This document shows positions 50,645 through 60,777 of a stretch of DNA of 64,000 bases, one piece after another. How positions within the stretch are numbered: the first letter of the stretch is position 1; every line of letters begins with the position of its first letter. Source of the DNA: Candidatus Bathyarchaeota archaeon (GTDB lineage Archaea; Thermoproteota; Bathyarchaeia; Bathyarchaeales; Bathycorpusculaceae); NCBI GenBank assembly GCA_003151735.1, contig PLYI01000087.1, positions 1 to 64,000 on the forward strand, written 5' to 3'. The notes beneath the pieces are model-generated. The model was not told where the DNA came from. It did no database searches and was given only the letters and a program-made list of their open reading frames with translations. The translations under genes were made by a program, and so were the position numbers.

Positions 50645-51633
50645 ACGCTTATTTTTCGTCCAAAAATGAATCGCTGTCTCCGAAGAGCAATTATGCCCTT
50701 GGGGTCTCGGATACTTGCCCACCAAACCCGCACGAAAAACATTAGCTTGTTTGAAGCGTCTGGTCTGAGGGCGATTGGTAGTTTTCCATTTCGAGACTGC
50801 ACTACTAGGCAACGAATAAGTTCCTTTGATTCAAACAAGAGTGTCCACTTGAAAATGTTCTTAACTTGGTAGTTTAAAAGCATGAAGCGTATGAAACTTC
50901 TTCGAGAGTAAAACCTCTTTTTATCTGAGCATAGTTTGTTGCTGGATGACCCGCAATTGTGGATAAGCGTTGGATTAGGCGTGTAAACAACTTTGTAGCC
51001 GTAAAGTCGTGCCCTAACACACCAGTCAGTATCCTCAAAATACAGCGGCGAAAAACCCTCATCTAAGAGCCCTATTCTGCGAATAACATCTGATTTAATC
51101 AAAAGCGCAGCCCCCGTCACGTAATCAACAAACTCAACTTTGTCGTATTGTCCACACTCTTTTTCGCCTTCACCTCTGTGGAAGGGTACCCGCAGCGTGA
51201 TTACTCCGCCTGCATGCTGAATAGTTCCGTTTGGGTAGAGCAGTTTGCAGCCTACTATACCTATTTGGGGGTCTGATTCCAAAACGTTGGAAAGTTCTTC
51301 GAGCCAGCTTGGGCGGGTAATTTCCACGTCGTTGTTTAAGAGAAGAATGTGGTTTGCGCCGTTTTCGAGTGCTAGTCGGATTCCTTGATTGTTTGCCTTT
51401 GAAAAACCAGTATTCTCCGAATTTTCTATGACTTTTACTTGTGAAAAATTTTGTCTAACCATTGCGACGGAGTTGTCTGTGCTCGCGTTATCCACTACCA
51501 CTACCTCGCATTCAGAGCTTGCAGTGTTAGCGAAGAGGGAATTCAGGCACTTCTGCAGTAATTTTTTGCCGTTCCAGTTAACTATAATAACATAGGTTGT
51601 TAAGTTTAGCATCGTTGATGCTTGGTTTTTCAC
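50641..51633 (-). CDS. Glycosyltransferase family 2 (rhamnosyltransferase-like)
   Basis: The 330-residue GT-A protein has YVIIVNWNGKKLLQKCLNSL, VVVVDNASTDNSV, LLLNNDVEIT and YFEDTDWCVRARLYGY. Donor may be a dTDP or UDP sugar. GTG at 51633 overlaps the preceding gene's TGA (GTGA), suggesting coupled translation; ATG at 51612 is the alternative. Confidence 0.88.
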   Translation of the reverse strand: MKNQASTMLNLTTYVIIVNWNGKKLLQKCLNSLFANTASSECEVVVVDNASTDNSVAMVRQNFSQVKVIENSENTGFSKANNQGIRLALENGANHILLLNNDVEITRPSWLEELSNVLESDPQIGIVGCKLLYPNGTIQHAGGVITLRVPFHRGEGEKECGQYDKVEFVDYVTGAALLIKSDVIRRIGLLDEGFSPLYFEDTDWCVRARLYGYKVVYTPNPTLIHNCGSSSNKLCSDKKRFYSRRSFIRFMLLNYQVKNIFKWTLLFESKELIRCLVVQSRNGKLPIALRPDASNKLMFFVRVWWASIRDPKGIIALRRQRFIFGRKISV

Positions 51634-52793
51634 GGCTTTGATTTTCCTTTCACTGTTTGTTGCATTAAGGCATCAACATTAGACCATATATGTGCTTCAA
51701 AGTTTTGGGGTTTCAAAATCGATATCCTGTCGCGTAGTTCTTCTTTTTTCGCGTTCCAGACCGTATAATTATCGGTTGATTCTACCAGTAAAGCTATTTT
51801 TTGCTTCAATTCCTCAAAAGTGCTCCATCTAAACTCTGATGGAATGAATTCTCCGCTTCCCCCGCTGTTGTGAACCAATGTGATGCATCCGCTTGCCAGC
51901 GCTTCCATCGGGGCAATGCCGAAGTGTTCCCCTTCCATCAAGTGACAGTAGATTTGAGAATCTTGAAACAGCTTGATTAATTCTTCTTCCAACAAGTTCG
52001 GTCTCACAGCATAGTTTGGAGGCAGGTCTTTTGAAAAGTCCTCAAACCACGACGCCTCGCTATCTCTCAATAAGCCAGCACTTACAAATTCGAACCGTGG
52101 AAAGTCAACAGCAAGTTTCTTCATTAGTTGATGCCTTTTTTGGGGAACAAAGCGACCAACATACAAAACTTGTTTTGCTCGCTCGTTTAACGGCTTATTT
52201 GACCAGAAAGGCTTTTCGACAGGTGGATATGCAACCACGGGGTTTTTGATTCCGAACCTGCCCCAGTACTTTTCAGTTATAGCTTTAGTATAGTTGCTGT
52301 TGCAAAAGACCAAGTCAATTTTCCTTATGTCTTTTTCAAGCAACTTCTTGTAGAGCCACAGGTACATTTTCTTGGTTTTTCTGGAGTGATCGTAGTCATA
52401 GTGTATTTCGGGAAAATGCACGTAGGCGATGTTCTTCTTGGCTTTTTCTAAAAGGGTGGCTTCGAAGGCTGAGAAAGTTTGTGTGCTAAACGTGTAATCG
52501 TATTCTGCGGTTTTTTTGAATTTTTTCAGTAGCCTGAGGATGTTTCGGCTTCTTTTGTAGACAGATAACGGCGGTTTTGCCTCAACAACTGCCCTGTTTC
52601 CCAGAGTGTGGACAGTTACGTTTTCAGGGAGTTTTTCACCGATAATCTCGCTATAACGATTCTGGTCAAAGTCAAATGCCAACAATTCAACCTGCTGCCC
52701 GTGGACAACCAAGGCTTTCATGATGTGATGGCATACGCGTTCACCGCCGCCGTAAATGTCTATGTTGGGGTGAATAACTAGGAATTTTGCCAT
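51630..52793 (-). CDS. Glycosyltransferase family 4, paralogue A
   Basis: The 387-residue GT-B protein begins LVIHPNIDIYGGGERVCHHI, resembling Alg11/archaeal mannosyltransferases. It also has NIAYVHFPEIHYDYDHSRKT, QVLYVGRFVPQKRHQLMKKL and CHLMEGEHFGIAPMEALASG. It is closely similar along its length to the gene at 56178. The pair probably adds sugars at successive steps of one glycan. Confidence 0.9.
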   Translation of the reverse strand: MAKFLVIHPNIDIYGGGERVCHHIMKALVVHGQQVELLAFDFDQNRYSEIIGEKLPENVTVHTLGNRAVVEAKPPLSVYKRSRNILRLLKKFKKTAEYDYTFSTQTFSAFEATLLEKAKKNIAYVHFPEIHYDYDHSRKTKKMYLWLYKKLLEKDIRKIDLVFCNSNYTKAITEKYWGRFGIKNPVVAYPPVEKPFWSNKPLNERAKQVLYVGRFVPQKRHQLMKKLAVDFPRFEFVSAGLLRDSEASWFEDFSKDLPPNYAVRPNLLEEELIKLFQDSQIYCHLMEGEHFGIAPMEALASGCITLVHNSGGSGEFIPSEFRWSTFEELKQKIALLVESTDNYTVWNAKKEELRDRISILKPQNFEAHIWSNVDALMQQTVKGKSKP

Positions 52794-52851
52794 GTTACGT
52801 CAGCCATTTCTGAAATCTATCGTTTTATGAGCTAATCAAGATTTCCTTTAA

Positions 52852-54333
52852 CTATTTGTTGCGAAGTTTCAGTCTAAGCTTGTTTCTGCTAAACCAGTTG
52901 AACGCTGGAATGAGTGGATCTTTAATCGACTGTGGCAGGGCGTCTTTGAGTTCCTGATGCAAGCCTAAACGTGTCGCCAAGCTGGCTTTGCTTGTAATTG
53001 ATATATAGAAGCGGGTTACAGGGTACTTGACAAAGCCGTTGTTCTCTTTGAATCTGTCCAGTGACGGGTGGTTTCCTATTCTTCCATACATGAGCCATTG
53101 GTTGTTGTTGGATGCGCAGAATTCAACGGCTTTGGCTAAAAGTGCATTGTTGACCGATTTGTCCCAATACTTCTGCATCGACAGTATGTTTGAGAGTATG
53201 ACTATTTTGTCCCCATGGGTAAGTTGAATAAAACCAATTAGCTCACCGTTAAGGAACGCACCGATGTACGTTGAGTTTTTCTCAAGATACATAACATCAG
53301 TTAAGTGTTTGAGTGGTTCGCCGAAGTGTGGGAAAGCGCGTCCTTGACGTATCGGTGTTTCATTGTAGATTTTCCATATGCCCTCAGCCAACTTATCACT
53401 CTGTGGAATAACCGAGACTTTTAGGCCTTCCTTCTCGGATTTGCGAACCATGTTGCGTGTTTTTTTGCCAATGGCGCTCCACCAACTTTCATAGTCTTTT
53501 ATTTCCAGTAAGGCAATGTTGTCTTGGGTTGTTTTCCATGTGCTCAATGGATTCGCGATGGGGCAGCACCATCTGCGTTCAATGAACGTAAAAATGTCTA
53601 TGCTTCGTTCTTCCAACTTTGAAATTAAGTCTGTGGTTGGGTTGACGCTTTTTTGATATTCTTGGTAATCTCGAGCAATTTTAATGCCCAATATTTTGCG
53701 CACATTTATAGTTTCAAGTTCGTGATCTACATCCAAAATGCTCTTTAAAGCATCGTAGTAGGGTCCTCTTTGATTCTTCTTTGTGGTTTCAAATAGCCAT
53801 TCAGGATGAACCTCCATTACGATATCTTCTTTAATCCAGTGCTGTGTTTCAGCCACAACCCCTTCAAAACCCATTTGATAACGCATTCTATCCAGACTCG
53901 TGGTGGTAAAGTCATGGAAAGAAGCTAAGGGAAAATCTTTTGGGATGATGGCTTGAGATTGGCTAAGCTTTCGTCCCCATAGCAACCGCGCAAATAACCG
54001 TTGCGTTCCATGGATGGTGTAGTACTCTACTTTGCGGTTGGTTTGCTTCTCCAGAATCTTCCATTCTTTTAAGGCGTCGTTTGCAACGTGAAGTGCTATC
54101 TCGTGACGTTGGGGGTTTAGTAAGTTAAGCAGTCTCTTGTCTGGGATAGTGTAGGGTGTGAAGAACCAGTAGGCTTTAACTTCTCTGGGCGATTCATTGA
54201 TCATCTTTGCAATTATACGCGCGTTTTTTAGGTAATCTTTGGCGCTCTTGTTTTTGATTCCTAAAGCTACACAAAGAAAACTTTTAGTTCTCGACGGGTA
54301 AGGGTAATCAACATCGATTCTTAACTTTATCAT
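52852..54333 (-). CDS. Polysaccharide-deacetylase-like / GNAT-FemAB-like fusion
   Basis: About 493 residues in two parts. The first 230 resemble a carbohydrate-esterase NodB-type barrel: LRIDVDYPYPSRTKSF (metal Asp pair), YWFFTPYTIPDKRLL, HEIALHVANDALKEW and YYTIHGTQ. The second half is acetyltransferase-like: WWSAIGKKTRNMVRKSEKEG, YIGAFLNGELIGFIQLTHGD and WLMYGRIGNHPSLDRFKENN, as in FemAB/GNAT peptidyl or sugar transferases. It could remove one acyl group and add another to a glycan. ATG at 54333 begins at the conserved N-terminus. Confidence 0.65.
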   Translation of the reverse strand: MIKLRIDVDYPYPSRTKSFLCVALGIKNKSAKDYLKNARIIAKMINESPREVKAYWFFTPYTIPDKRLLNLLNPQRHEIALHVANDALKEWKILEKQTNRKVEYYTIHGTQRLFARLLWGRKLSQSQAIIPKDFPLASFHDFTTTSLDRMRYQMGFEGVVAETQHWIKEDIVMEVHPEWLFETTKKNQRGPYYDALKSILDVDHELETINVRKILGIKIARDYQEYQKSVNPTTDLISKLEERSIDIFTFIERRWCCPIANPLSTWKTTQDNIALLEIKDYESWWSAIGKKTRNMVRKSEKEGLKVSVIPQSDKLAEGIWKIYNETPIRQGRAFPHFGEPLKHLTDVMYLEKNSTYIGAFLNGELIGFIQLTHGDKIVILSNILSMQKYWDKSVNNALLAKAVEFCASNNNQWLMYGRIGNHPSLDRFKENNGFVKYPVTRFYISITSKASLATRLGLHQELKDALPQSIKDPLIPAFNWFSRNKLRLKLRNK

Positions 54334-54456
54334 TGTTTGTTCATTTGTCAACTAAGGGAGGCTATTTTAGTTATAAACCCTCTGCCAACACCTGCAAAGG
54401 TACATATGCAAAAAATCGGTGCCAACCATGAAAACCAACTAAAAGAGTGCCAAGTT

Positions 54457-55983
54457 TTAGGGGTTGTTCTTTATTGCATAGTTTGCCGCTCCCAAAATTA
54501 AACCGTTTGTGTTAAGGCCAGCGTTGGGAAGTTGGTTTCCAGATTCATCAACGCCCTCACCATATCCGCCTGAAGGGTCAGGAAGGGCCCTCTCAAGATA
54601 AACTGACATGTTATAAGCGTAGGATGTGTTGTAAATTGCAAGAAAACTCAGCGCTATTTTCGTGTAAATCATAGGACTAATGGAAAAATTATGATAACTT
54701 TCATCTAGAACGGCCCATGTTCGACCGTCAGACAATACCACCCATTCATATGCCCACTGAGTTGAAAGAGACCCCCCTTCACTAAAAGCCCGATAATTGC
54801 CCGTTACATTATAGTACATTTCGTGAGCCGTGTAAACCTGCTGCGCTATAGTCATCAACTGAGAATTATTGGCGGTTTCAAAAACTGCGCAGTATAGTGG
54901 GTCTCCTAAAATCTCGGCTAAGGGCAATGTAGCACCCTCGGGGGTCTTAATGGTACCGTTTGAACGTATATGATTTAGTATTTGTGTTGTAGCGTTGCTA
55001 AGCTCTGTGGGCCAGAAGCTTGCGTACCCGCAAGTGATGTAGTAAGCATAAATACTGGATGATGTGAGGCTCTGTTGATAGATGGAAGTCACTAAAGCAT
55101 GATAGTCTGATCTATTGCCGTAAACATTGTACACAAAATTATTTATTCTCGTTGCCAAGCTGGAGTTGAACGCTTTAAGATTATTTAATGCAACAAACAA
55201 ACGTCCCGTATCAACACCGTCAACGGGACCCGAAGCTGTATCCGAATTTACTTTATAGTCCTTTCCATCTATAGCTTGATAGAACCAAAACGGATAATGA
55301 TAGGAGTTCAAGTCACGGGTTTCCAGAAAATTCATAACCTTTTCTAACCGTGTACTAGCAGTCCAATCGCCATCGGTACCGATCAAACCTGTTTTGTTTG
55401 CATCAATGACAGCTTGGATATAAACGCCTAGATCCCAGTCGGTAAAATTGGGCGAATCAGTGCCTCCGGCGCGAGGCAATCCAGTATTAGGATCTACACC
55501 TGTGCCAGGCTGGAAATACCGCCAAGCATTCGCCGCCACTTGCCGCCAGACAGAACTATTCATGGCTCCGGCAGACTCTATTGTGCCAGGATCCTTAGGG
55601 GGAGCAAAAGCTTGTGCCAAACCATCGCCTATGCCGCTAATGACACTTGTTATTTGTGAAAACGGGTTGGACGGCAGGGGTTTGACAGTTGGACTATTGG
55701 TCGCTTGAGGGGGGCTGGTGCTGTTTGGCGAAGCTATCGGAACATCGGTGCTTTGTGGCGTATCAGGCGTAGTGTTGTTTCCTTTTGGCAAAAAAGCAAA
55801 AACAGAAACCAACAGGACAGCTATAATTGCGAAAACAATCAGTCCTTTCGCCTTCTTGTTAACTCGCAAATAGTTATTGAAGCCTTTTTTGCCATCAACC
55901 TCTAAAGAGGCATGTGGAGAACCAAACCTCGAACCGAGAAGGGAGCGAATTTTCTTGAAGGGACCAGACATTTCTGTCATCAC
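54457..55983 (-). CDS. DUF3131-type membrane-anchored surface protein
   Basis: A 508-residue protein with a short cytosolic N-terminus, one membrane helix (AKGLIVFAIIAVLLVSVFAF), a Pro/Thr/Ser-rich linker and an extracellular DUF3131 (alpha/alpha) barrel: WRQVAANAWRYFQ, FTDWDLGVYIQAVIDANKTG, YPFWFYQAI and GYGEGVDESGNQLPNAGLNT. Such barrels resemble glycoside hydrolases or glycan lyases. It may trim or bind the surface glycan made by its neighbours. Confidence 0.75.
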   Translation of the reverse strand: MMTEMSGPFKKIRSLLGSRFGSPHASLEVDGKKGFNNYLRVNKKAKGLIVFAIIAVLLVSVFAFLPKGNNTTPDTPQSTDVPIASPNSTSPPQATNSPTVKPLPSNPFSQITSVISGIGDGLAQAFAPPKDPGTIESAGAMNSSVWRQVAANAWRYFQPGTGVDPNTGLPRAGGTDSPNFTDWDLGVYIQAVIDANKTGLIGTDGDWTASTRLEKVMNFLETRDLNSYHYPFWFYQAIDGKDYKVNSDTASGPVDGVDTGRLFVALNNLKAFNSSLATRINNFVYNVYGNRSDYHALVTSIYQQSLTSSSIYAYYITCGYASFWPTELSNATTQILNHIRSNGTIKTPEGATLPLAEILGDPLYCAVFETANNSQLMTIAQQVYTAHEMYYNVTGNYRAFSEGGSLSTQWAYEWVVLSDGRTWAVLDESYHNFSISPMIYTKIALSFLAIYNTSYAYNMSVYLERALPDPSGGYGEGVDESGNQLPNAGLNTNGLILGAANYAIKNNP

Positions 55984-56177
55984 GAAAGTTTTGACTTTTT
56001 GCTTTGGGTGGTAATTGTCTTCTCCGTCGAGTTAACACTCCATCGCTTAGGGACGCTTAGTAAATTTTTAATGGGTGCTGTTTGATTTAAAGCTATCTTA
56101 AAAAACGCTTAATGAAATCATATAAGGTATATGTCCTGTAGATTTTCATTTTTTCTGGCCTAAGGGAAAGTTTCCGC

Positions 56178-57314
56178 TTACTCGCCTAAAAGTTCCTGTA
56201 TTTGAGACCAAATTTTATTTTGAAATGCCTCAGGATTAAGAACGGAAATTTTAGCCCATAAAAGTTGGCGGTTGTTTTGCCAATTTGCACTTGCCTCTTC
56301 ATCTTCCATGTATCTGATAATCTTCTGCTTTAAGTCATCGTAGGTTTCCCATCTAAACTCATCCGGGATAAACTCTTTCATGCCTCCGCTGTTATGAACC
56401 AACGTGACGCATCCGCTTGCTAAACCCTCGACAGGGGCTATACCGAAGTGTTCGCCCTCCATCAAGTGAACGTAGATTCGGGAATAATGCAAAATGTCAC
56501 GCAGTTCGGATCCAGGCAAGTTAGTTTTGAGAGAATAGTTAAGCGGTAGGTTTTCTGAGAACTTGTTAAACCAGGCTTTTTCTGCATCGATTAATCCGCC
56601 AACGCTGACAAACTCGTAGGCTGGCAAGTCAACTGCTAACCGCTTCATTATTTCGTGTCTTTTAACTGGGATAAAACGAGCGACATAGGTAACTCTTTTG
56701 CACCGTTGCGTTAACGGTTTATCAGACCAGAATTTGTCAAGGTTCACCGGCGGATAAACTACAACGGGGTCTTTTACTTCATGGCTCTTCCAGTACCGCA
56801 GAATCATTTCTTTGGTGTAATTGCTGTTGCAGAAAACAACGTCCAACCTGCCAATACCCTTATCAACCCACTTCTTGAACAGCCACAGGTAAAGTCTCCT
56901 CTTCAGCCCCGAGCGTGCGTAGTCGTAGTGTATTTCTGGGAAGTGAACATAGGCGATGTTTTTTTTGGCTTTGCTGAGGAAGACCGGTTCAAACGGAGAG
57001 GAGGATTGCGTGGAGAACAGGTAATCGTATTCCAAGCGACTGCGGTATTTTTTTAGCAGTTTAACGAAGTTACGGTGTCTTTTGTATATGGTGAATGGTG
57101 GCGAAACTCCAATTCTTCTGCCCATCGAGTGAACTGCAACTTCTTTAGGAAAATCCTCACCTACAATATCGCTGTATCTGCCAGCGTCAAAATCAAAAGT
57201 TAATAACTCCACTTTTTGTCCATGAGCCACCAGAGTTTTGATAACGTTGTGGCATACGCGTTCGCCGCCGCCGTAAATGTCAAGGTACGGGTGAACTACA
57301 AGGAAAGTTGCCAA
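56178..57314 (-). CDS. Glycosyltransferase family 4, paralogue B
   Basis: The 378-residue GT-B protein begins LVVHPYLDIYGGGERVCHNV, has NIAYVHFPEIHYDYARSGLK and VHLMEGEHFGIAPVEGLASG, and matches the gene at 51630 throughout. It is a duplicate separated by the fusion enzyme and the DUF3131 gene. Confidence 0.9.
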   Translation of the reverse strand: MATFLVVHPYLDIYGGGERVCHNVIKTLVAHGQKVELLTFDFDAGRYSDIVGEDFPKEVAVHSMGRRIGVSPPFTIYKRHRNFVKLLKKYRSRLEYDYLFSTQSSSPFEPVFLSKAKKNIAYVHFPEIHYDYARSGLKRRLYLWLFKKWVDKGIGRLDVVFCNSNYTKEMILRYWKSHEVKDPVVVYPPVNLDKFWSDKPLTQRCKRVTYVARFIPVKRHEIMKRLAVDLPAYEFVSVGGLIDAEKAWFNKFSENLPLNYSLKTNLPGSELRDILHYSRIYVHLMEGEHFGIAPVEGLASGCVTLVHNSGGMKEFIPDEFRWETYDDLKQKIIRYMEDEEASANWQNNRQLLWAKISVLNPEAFQNKIWSQIQELLGE

Positions 57315-57433
57315 CTCAGTTTGCCTCAGGGTGTGTGCGTTACATTTCCCAGTTGCAGTTTAAGAAGTTTACCTGTGAACTAAGATGCCTAAAGTAGCAA
57401 AATATATACGCCTGCATGGAAAGTGAGTAGTGG

Positions 57434-58852
57434 ATGGCAGTTTCGGTGACAAAACAAAATATGGCGCCCACACAAAAGAAGCTTAAAGTCGTTTTTGCTG
57501 ACCCTCCGTTTGGTCGGGAATCTAAAGGGGAAGCCGTAACCGAGTCACCGAACCTTGGTATCCTCTACATCATCGGCTATGCTAAGTCGCGTTTGCCCGA
57601 AGTTGAATTTACTTATCTTGAACCGTTCCTTTCCATGGAGGAACATCTTGGAAAAGTCAAGGAAATCAAACCTGACGTTTACGCCATATCCTTCACTACC
57701 CCCAGAAGGAAGCTGTCCTTTGAAACAATAGCCAAAGTTAAAGCGTTAGGATTGAAAATGCTTATGGTTGCAGGCGGCGCCCACCCAACCATCGACCCAC
57801 AAGACGTCCTAAAAAACACCCCAATCGACGTTTGCATCGTGGGAGAGGGCGAAGAAACTACTACTGAATTAATCAAAAAAATCCAAGCTAAAGAACCCAT
57901 AACAGACATTGTTGGTACAGTTAACAAACAGAAAAACAACGGAGTACAACCGCTCCTAAAAGACATTGATTTCTTCCCCGCATGGGATCTAATTGACTTT
58001 GAAAACTACGACATAGCTGTAAGCAAAAAGAAACGCATGGCATACCTGCTGCCAATCCGCGGTTGCCCCAACTACTGCACTTACTGCTCAAACCCAGTTT
58101 GGAAACTTGAAAAGCCTTGGGTCCGGCAGCGTTCGCCCAAAAACATCGCAGAAGAAGTCAACTACCTCTCTGGCAGAGGCATTCGAGAAATCTATCTGCG
58201 CTCGGACACGTTTAATGTTGACATAAAATGGTGCATTCAAGTCTGCAGCGAAATCGAAAAACTAAACCTCAAAGGCATGATTTTTCAGTGCAACCTGCGA
58301 GCGGACAAACTAAACGATGAGTTAGCACAGAAACTCCATGACATCCATGTATGGCTTGTTCACATCGGCCTTGAATCAGCCAACGACAGAGTATTGAGAG
58401 GAATAGGTAAGAACGCGACTCAGGCTGACAATATACGGACGCTTGAGTTGCTAAAGAAATACCACATTAAAGTCTACGGTTTCCTGATGCTCTACAACGC
58501 GTGGGAGACAAACGGCAAACTCGAATATGAAACCCCCGAAGAAGTCAACAACACTTTAGAGTTTGCGAAGCGCTGCCTAAGAGATAACCTTATCGAGTAC
58601 ATTTCATGGTCTATAACCAACCCCATCATCGGCTCAAAACTCTACAACATAGCTAAAAAGTTCGATATCGCAGCCTACAACGTGAAAATCGGCAACTGCA
58701 TGCGCCTACCAGGCATAAGCGAACAGCAGATGGTTGAACACGTAAAGCAGGGCATGATTTTGCAACTTCTCAATGGCATCCAGAAGGGCATGATAACCAA
58801 GAAAAGCTACAGGCGCGCTGCACAGAAAGCCGTTAAAATCTTGAATATGTAA
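57434..58852 (+). CDS. B12-binding radical SAM protein
   Basis: The 472-residue protein has an N-terminal cobalamin-type domain (VFADPPFGRESKGEAVTESP, LMVAGGAHPTIDP, DVCIVGEGEETTTEL) and a radical SAM domain with LLPIRGCPNYCTYCSNPVWK (the CxxxCxxC cluster). A C-terminal helical part follows. Such enzymes methylate or rearrange lipids, sugars or phosphonates. Its place in the glycan cluster suggests modification of a glycan or its lipid carrier. Confidence 0.88.
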   Translation: MAVSVTKQNMAPTQKKLKVVFADPPFGRESKGEAVTESPNLGILYIIGYAKSRLPEVEFTYLEPFLSMEEHLGKVKEIKPDVYAISFTTPRRKLSFETIAKVKALGLKMLMVAGGAHPTIDPQDVLKNTPIDVCIVGEGEETTTELIKKIQAKEPITDIVGTVNKQKNNGVQPLLKDIDFFPAWDLIDFENYDIAVSKKKRMAYLLPIRGCPNYCTYCSNPVWKLEKPWVRQRSPKNIAEEVNYLSGRGIREIYLRSDTFNVDIKWCIQVCSEIEKLNLKGMIFQCNLRADKLNDELAQKLHDIHVWLVHIGLESANDRVLRGIGKNATQADNIRTLELLKKYHIKVYGFLMLYNAWETNGKLEYETPEEVNNTLEFAKRCLRDNLIEYISWSITNPIIGSKLYNIAKKFDIAAYNVKIGNCMRLPGISEQQMVEHVKQGMILQLLNGIQKGMITKKSYRRAAQKAVKILNM

Positions 58853-58923
58853 TATTTTTCTGCCCTGAATGAGCGATTGTTGGCGCGATAAACTATTTAA
58901 CTTAAACAAGAACATTATGCCCT

Positions 58924-59652
58924 ATGTCATCCTACTCCGACAACGGCATGAAAGTTGATTTTGTGGTGCCCTCAAGGGATGAGGCTAACCCAACATTGAT
59001 GCAGCAGCTTAAGCACATGCCATGTGCGGGGCAAATCATTAACACTCATGAAAAACCGCTCAGTTTTGCACGTAAAAAAGGGGTACTGCAGGCAAGCACA
59101 GAGTGGGTTGCGATGGTGGATGACGATATGCTTTTGCCCGACAACTGGCTTCAAATAGTCACCAGAGCAATTGCACCTAAGGTTGGCGCTATCGGCACAG
59201 TTGCCGTTCACAAAAACAGGCATGTTGCAGCTTACGAGCGCGTTGTAGGTACAGTGTACAATCTCAGCAAACTAGATACGAACCCACACATCAACAACAT
59301 CATTGTACGCCGCAAACTCATGGAAAACTATAACCCGCCAAAATTGTTCTTCGGCGAAGACCAATACTTCAAACGTTACGTTCAGAAAACAGGCTACGTC
59401 TGGAAGGTTCTGCCTTTCCTCGGCGCCACCCATTTGGGTACATCAAAAAACTATGTAACCATCGGAGTATCTTACAGGCAGTATGGACATTTTGGATTGT
59501 ACAAGCTGGCGCGGAGAATGGCTGCAAGGTTCATTTTTACTCCGTTCGCAGCCCTCAGCAACTTGAGTGCCAAGACGTTCTGGTACCTGACGAAGTTGAA
59601 CGTTGAGTTTATCGCTGGCTTTGCAAAAGAACTGATTGTCGAAAAACTGTAA
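58924..59652 (+). CDS. GT2-like glycosyltransferase
   Basis: The 242-residue protein is a short GT-A transferase: MKVDFVVPSRDEANPTLMQQ, FARKKGVLQASTEWVAMVDD with the DDD metal motif in VDDDMLLPDNWLQIV, and LFFGEDQYFKRYVQKTGYVW. The C-terminal helices are basic and may touch the membrane. It is in line with the radical SAM gene, 71 bases on. Confidence 0.8.
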   Translation: MSSYSDNGMKVDFVVPSRDEANPTLMQQLKHMPCAGQIINTHEKPLSFARKKGVLQASTEWVAMVDDDMLLPDNWLQIVTRAIAPKVGAIGTVAVHKNRHVAAYERVVGTVYNLSKLDTNPHINNIIVRRKLMENYNPPKLFFGEDQYFKRYVQKTGYVWKVLPFLGATHLGTSKNYVTIGVSYRQYGHFGLYKLARRMAARFIFTPFAALSNLSAKTFWYLTKLNVEFIAGFAKELIVEKL

Positions 59653-59842
59653 ACACAAAATTTTCGTCATCATATTTGGATCCTAATATCCAATCATTGC
59701 AGAAACGAAAGAGGGGCGGGATCAGAAGCCCTAAGAGAGGTAGGTACCTATTGGCGTTTTTCCGTGGTCATTAACATGTTGAAAATCAGTACTTAAGTAA
59801 AGAAGGGAAAATCAACTTTGATGGATGAGCTTTTCAGATAGG

Positions 59843-60736
59843 TTACGTGCATCCTGATTGGGTTTTCTCGTCTAAAACCACGTTTTTTGGTCCTGCAAGC
59901 TTCTTCTCCAGTGCAATTGCCCTCGCCGCAACCTTGTCAGCTTCAGCTTTAACGGTTGGGTCTTTGATTTCTTCTTTGCGTCTCTCGTTAGAAGCCAAAA
60001 TTAATCGGAGAAACTCCGAATCGTAACTTTTGAGCAGCAGCTCCGTGTTGGGGATAAGGCAGTGTCCTCCGATAACTCCAGGAAACATGATTGGCCTGTC
60101 GAAGCGCTCTTTATGGGTGTCTGCTAGGAAGTCGACTGCTTCATCAAATTCAGCGTCGAATGCTCGGGAGATTCGGTGCATTTCTTGGAAGCATGCAATC
60201 ATCCAGGCGCGGTAAGTGGTTTCGAAAAGTTTTGCGAGTTCAGTTTCACGGCAGCTTTTTAGAACCTTAACTTTCAAACCTAATTTTTTAAAATGCGCCT
60301 TCGCAGCTGCTCCTGCCTCCTTATTTGCGCCGCCAACGTACTTGGTCCAACGTTTCATCTCCCAAACCATGTGTTCTGCATTTATGTGGACGCCGCGAGC
60401 GGGAGAATGAGCAACTAGGCATTTGCAGGCTGCCGCAACTTTGAGAGTGGTTCCAGGCGGCACTGTGCTGTTGATGATTGTTAAGTTTGGCTTGTATTGT
60501 TCAACGTAGCATTTGATTATGTCGGCGAATTTTTCTTGGCTACTGCAGGGGAGACAAACCTGTAGCGCATCGATTTTGGCTGGCACTTTGTCCTTGCTTT
60601 GGCCCAGCTCTTTCATTTTTTTCATATCTAAATCTAAGCCGTAAACCGCGAATTTTTCTTCAGCATCACTGTAAAGTGCGAAGAGTGCATGTCCTATTTC
60701 GCCTAAACCGATAATCAAAACCGTTTCTTTAGCCAA
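59843..60736 (-). CDS. UDP-glucose/GDP-mannose dehydrogenase-like, lacking the C-terminal domain
   Basis: The 297-residue protein has the NAD domain (VLIIGLGEIGHALFALYSDA), INSTVPPGTT, the central segment CRETELAKLFETTYRAWMIA with the catalytic Lys, and PGVIGGHCLIPNTELLLKSY with the catalytic Cys. The usual third domain that binds the nucleotide part is missing; full enzymes have over 400 residues. It could be a true short form that binds another substrate, or an enzyme of a related family. Confidence 0.7.
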   Translation of the reverse strand: MAKETVLIIGLGEIGHALFALYSDAEEKFAVYGLDLDMKKMKELGQSKDKVPAKIDALQVCLPCSSQEKFADIIKCYVEQYKPNLTIINSTVPPGTTLKVAAACKCLVAHSPARGVHINAEHMVWEMKRWTKYVGGANKEAGAAAKAHFKKLGLKVKVLKSCRETELAKLFETTYRAWMIACFQEMHRISRAFDAEFDEAVDFLADTHKERFDRPIMFPGVIGGHCLIPNTELLLKSYDSEFLRLILASNERRKEEIKDPTVKAEADKVAARAIALEKKLAGPKNVVLDEKTQSGCT

Positions 60737-60777
60737 ACAGATGCCACCGTCATTGGAAAGTCAATTCAAAGTTAAAG

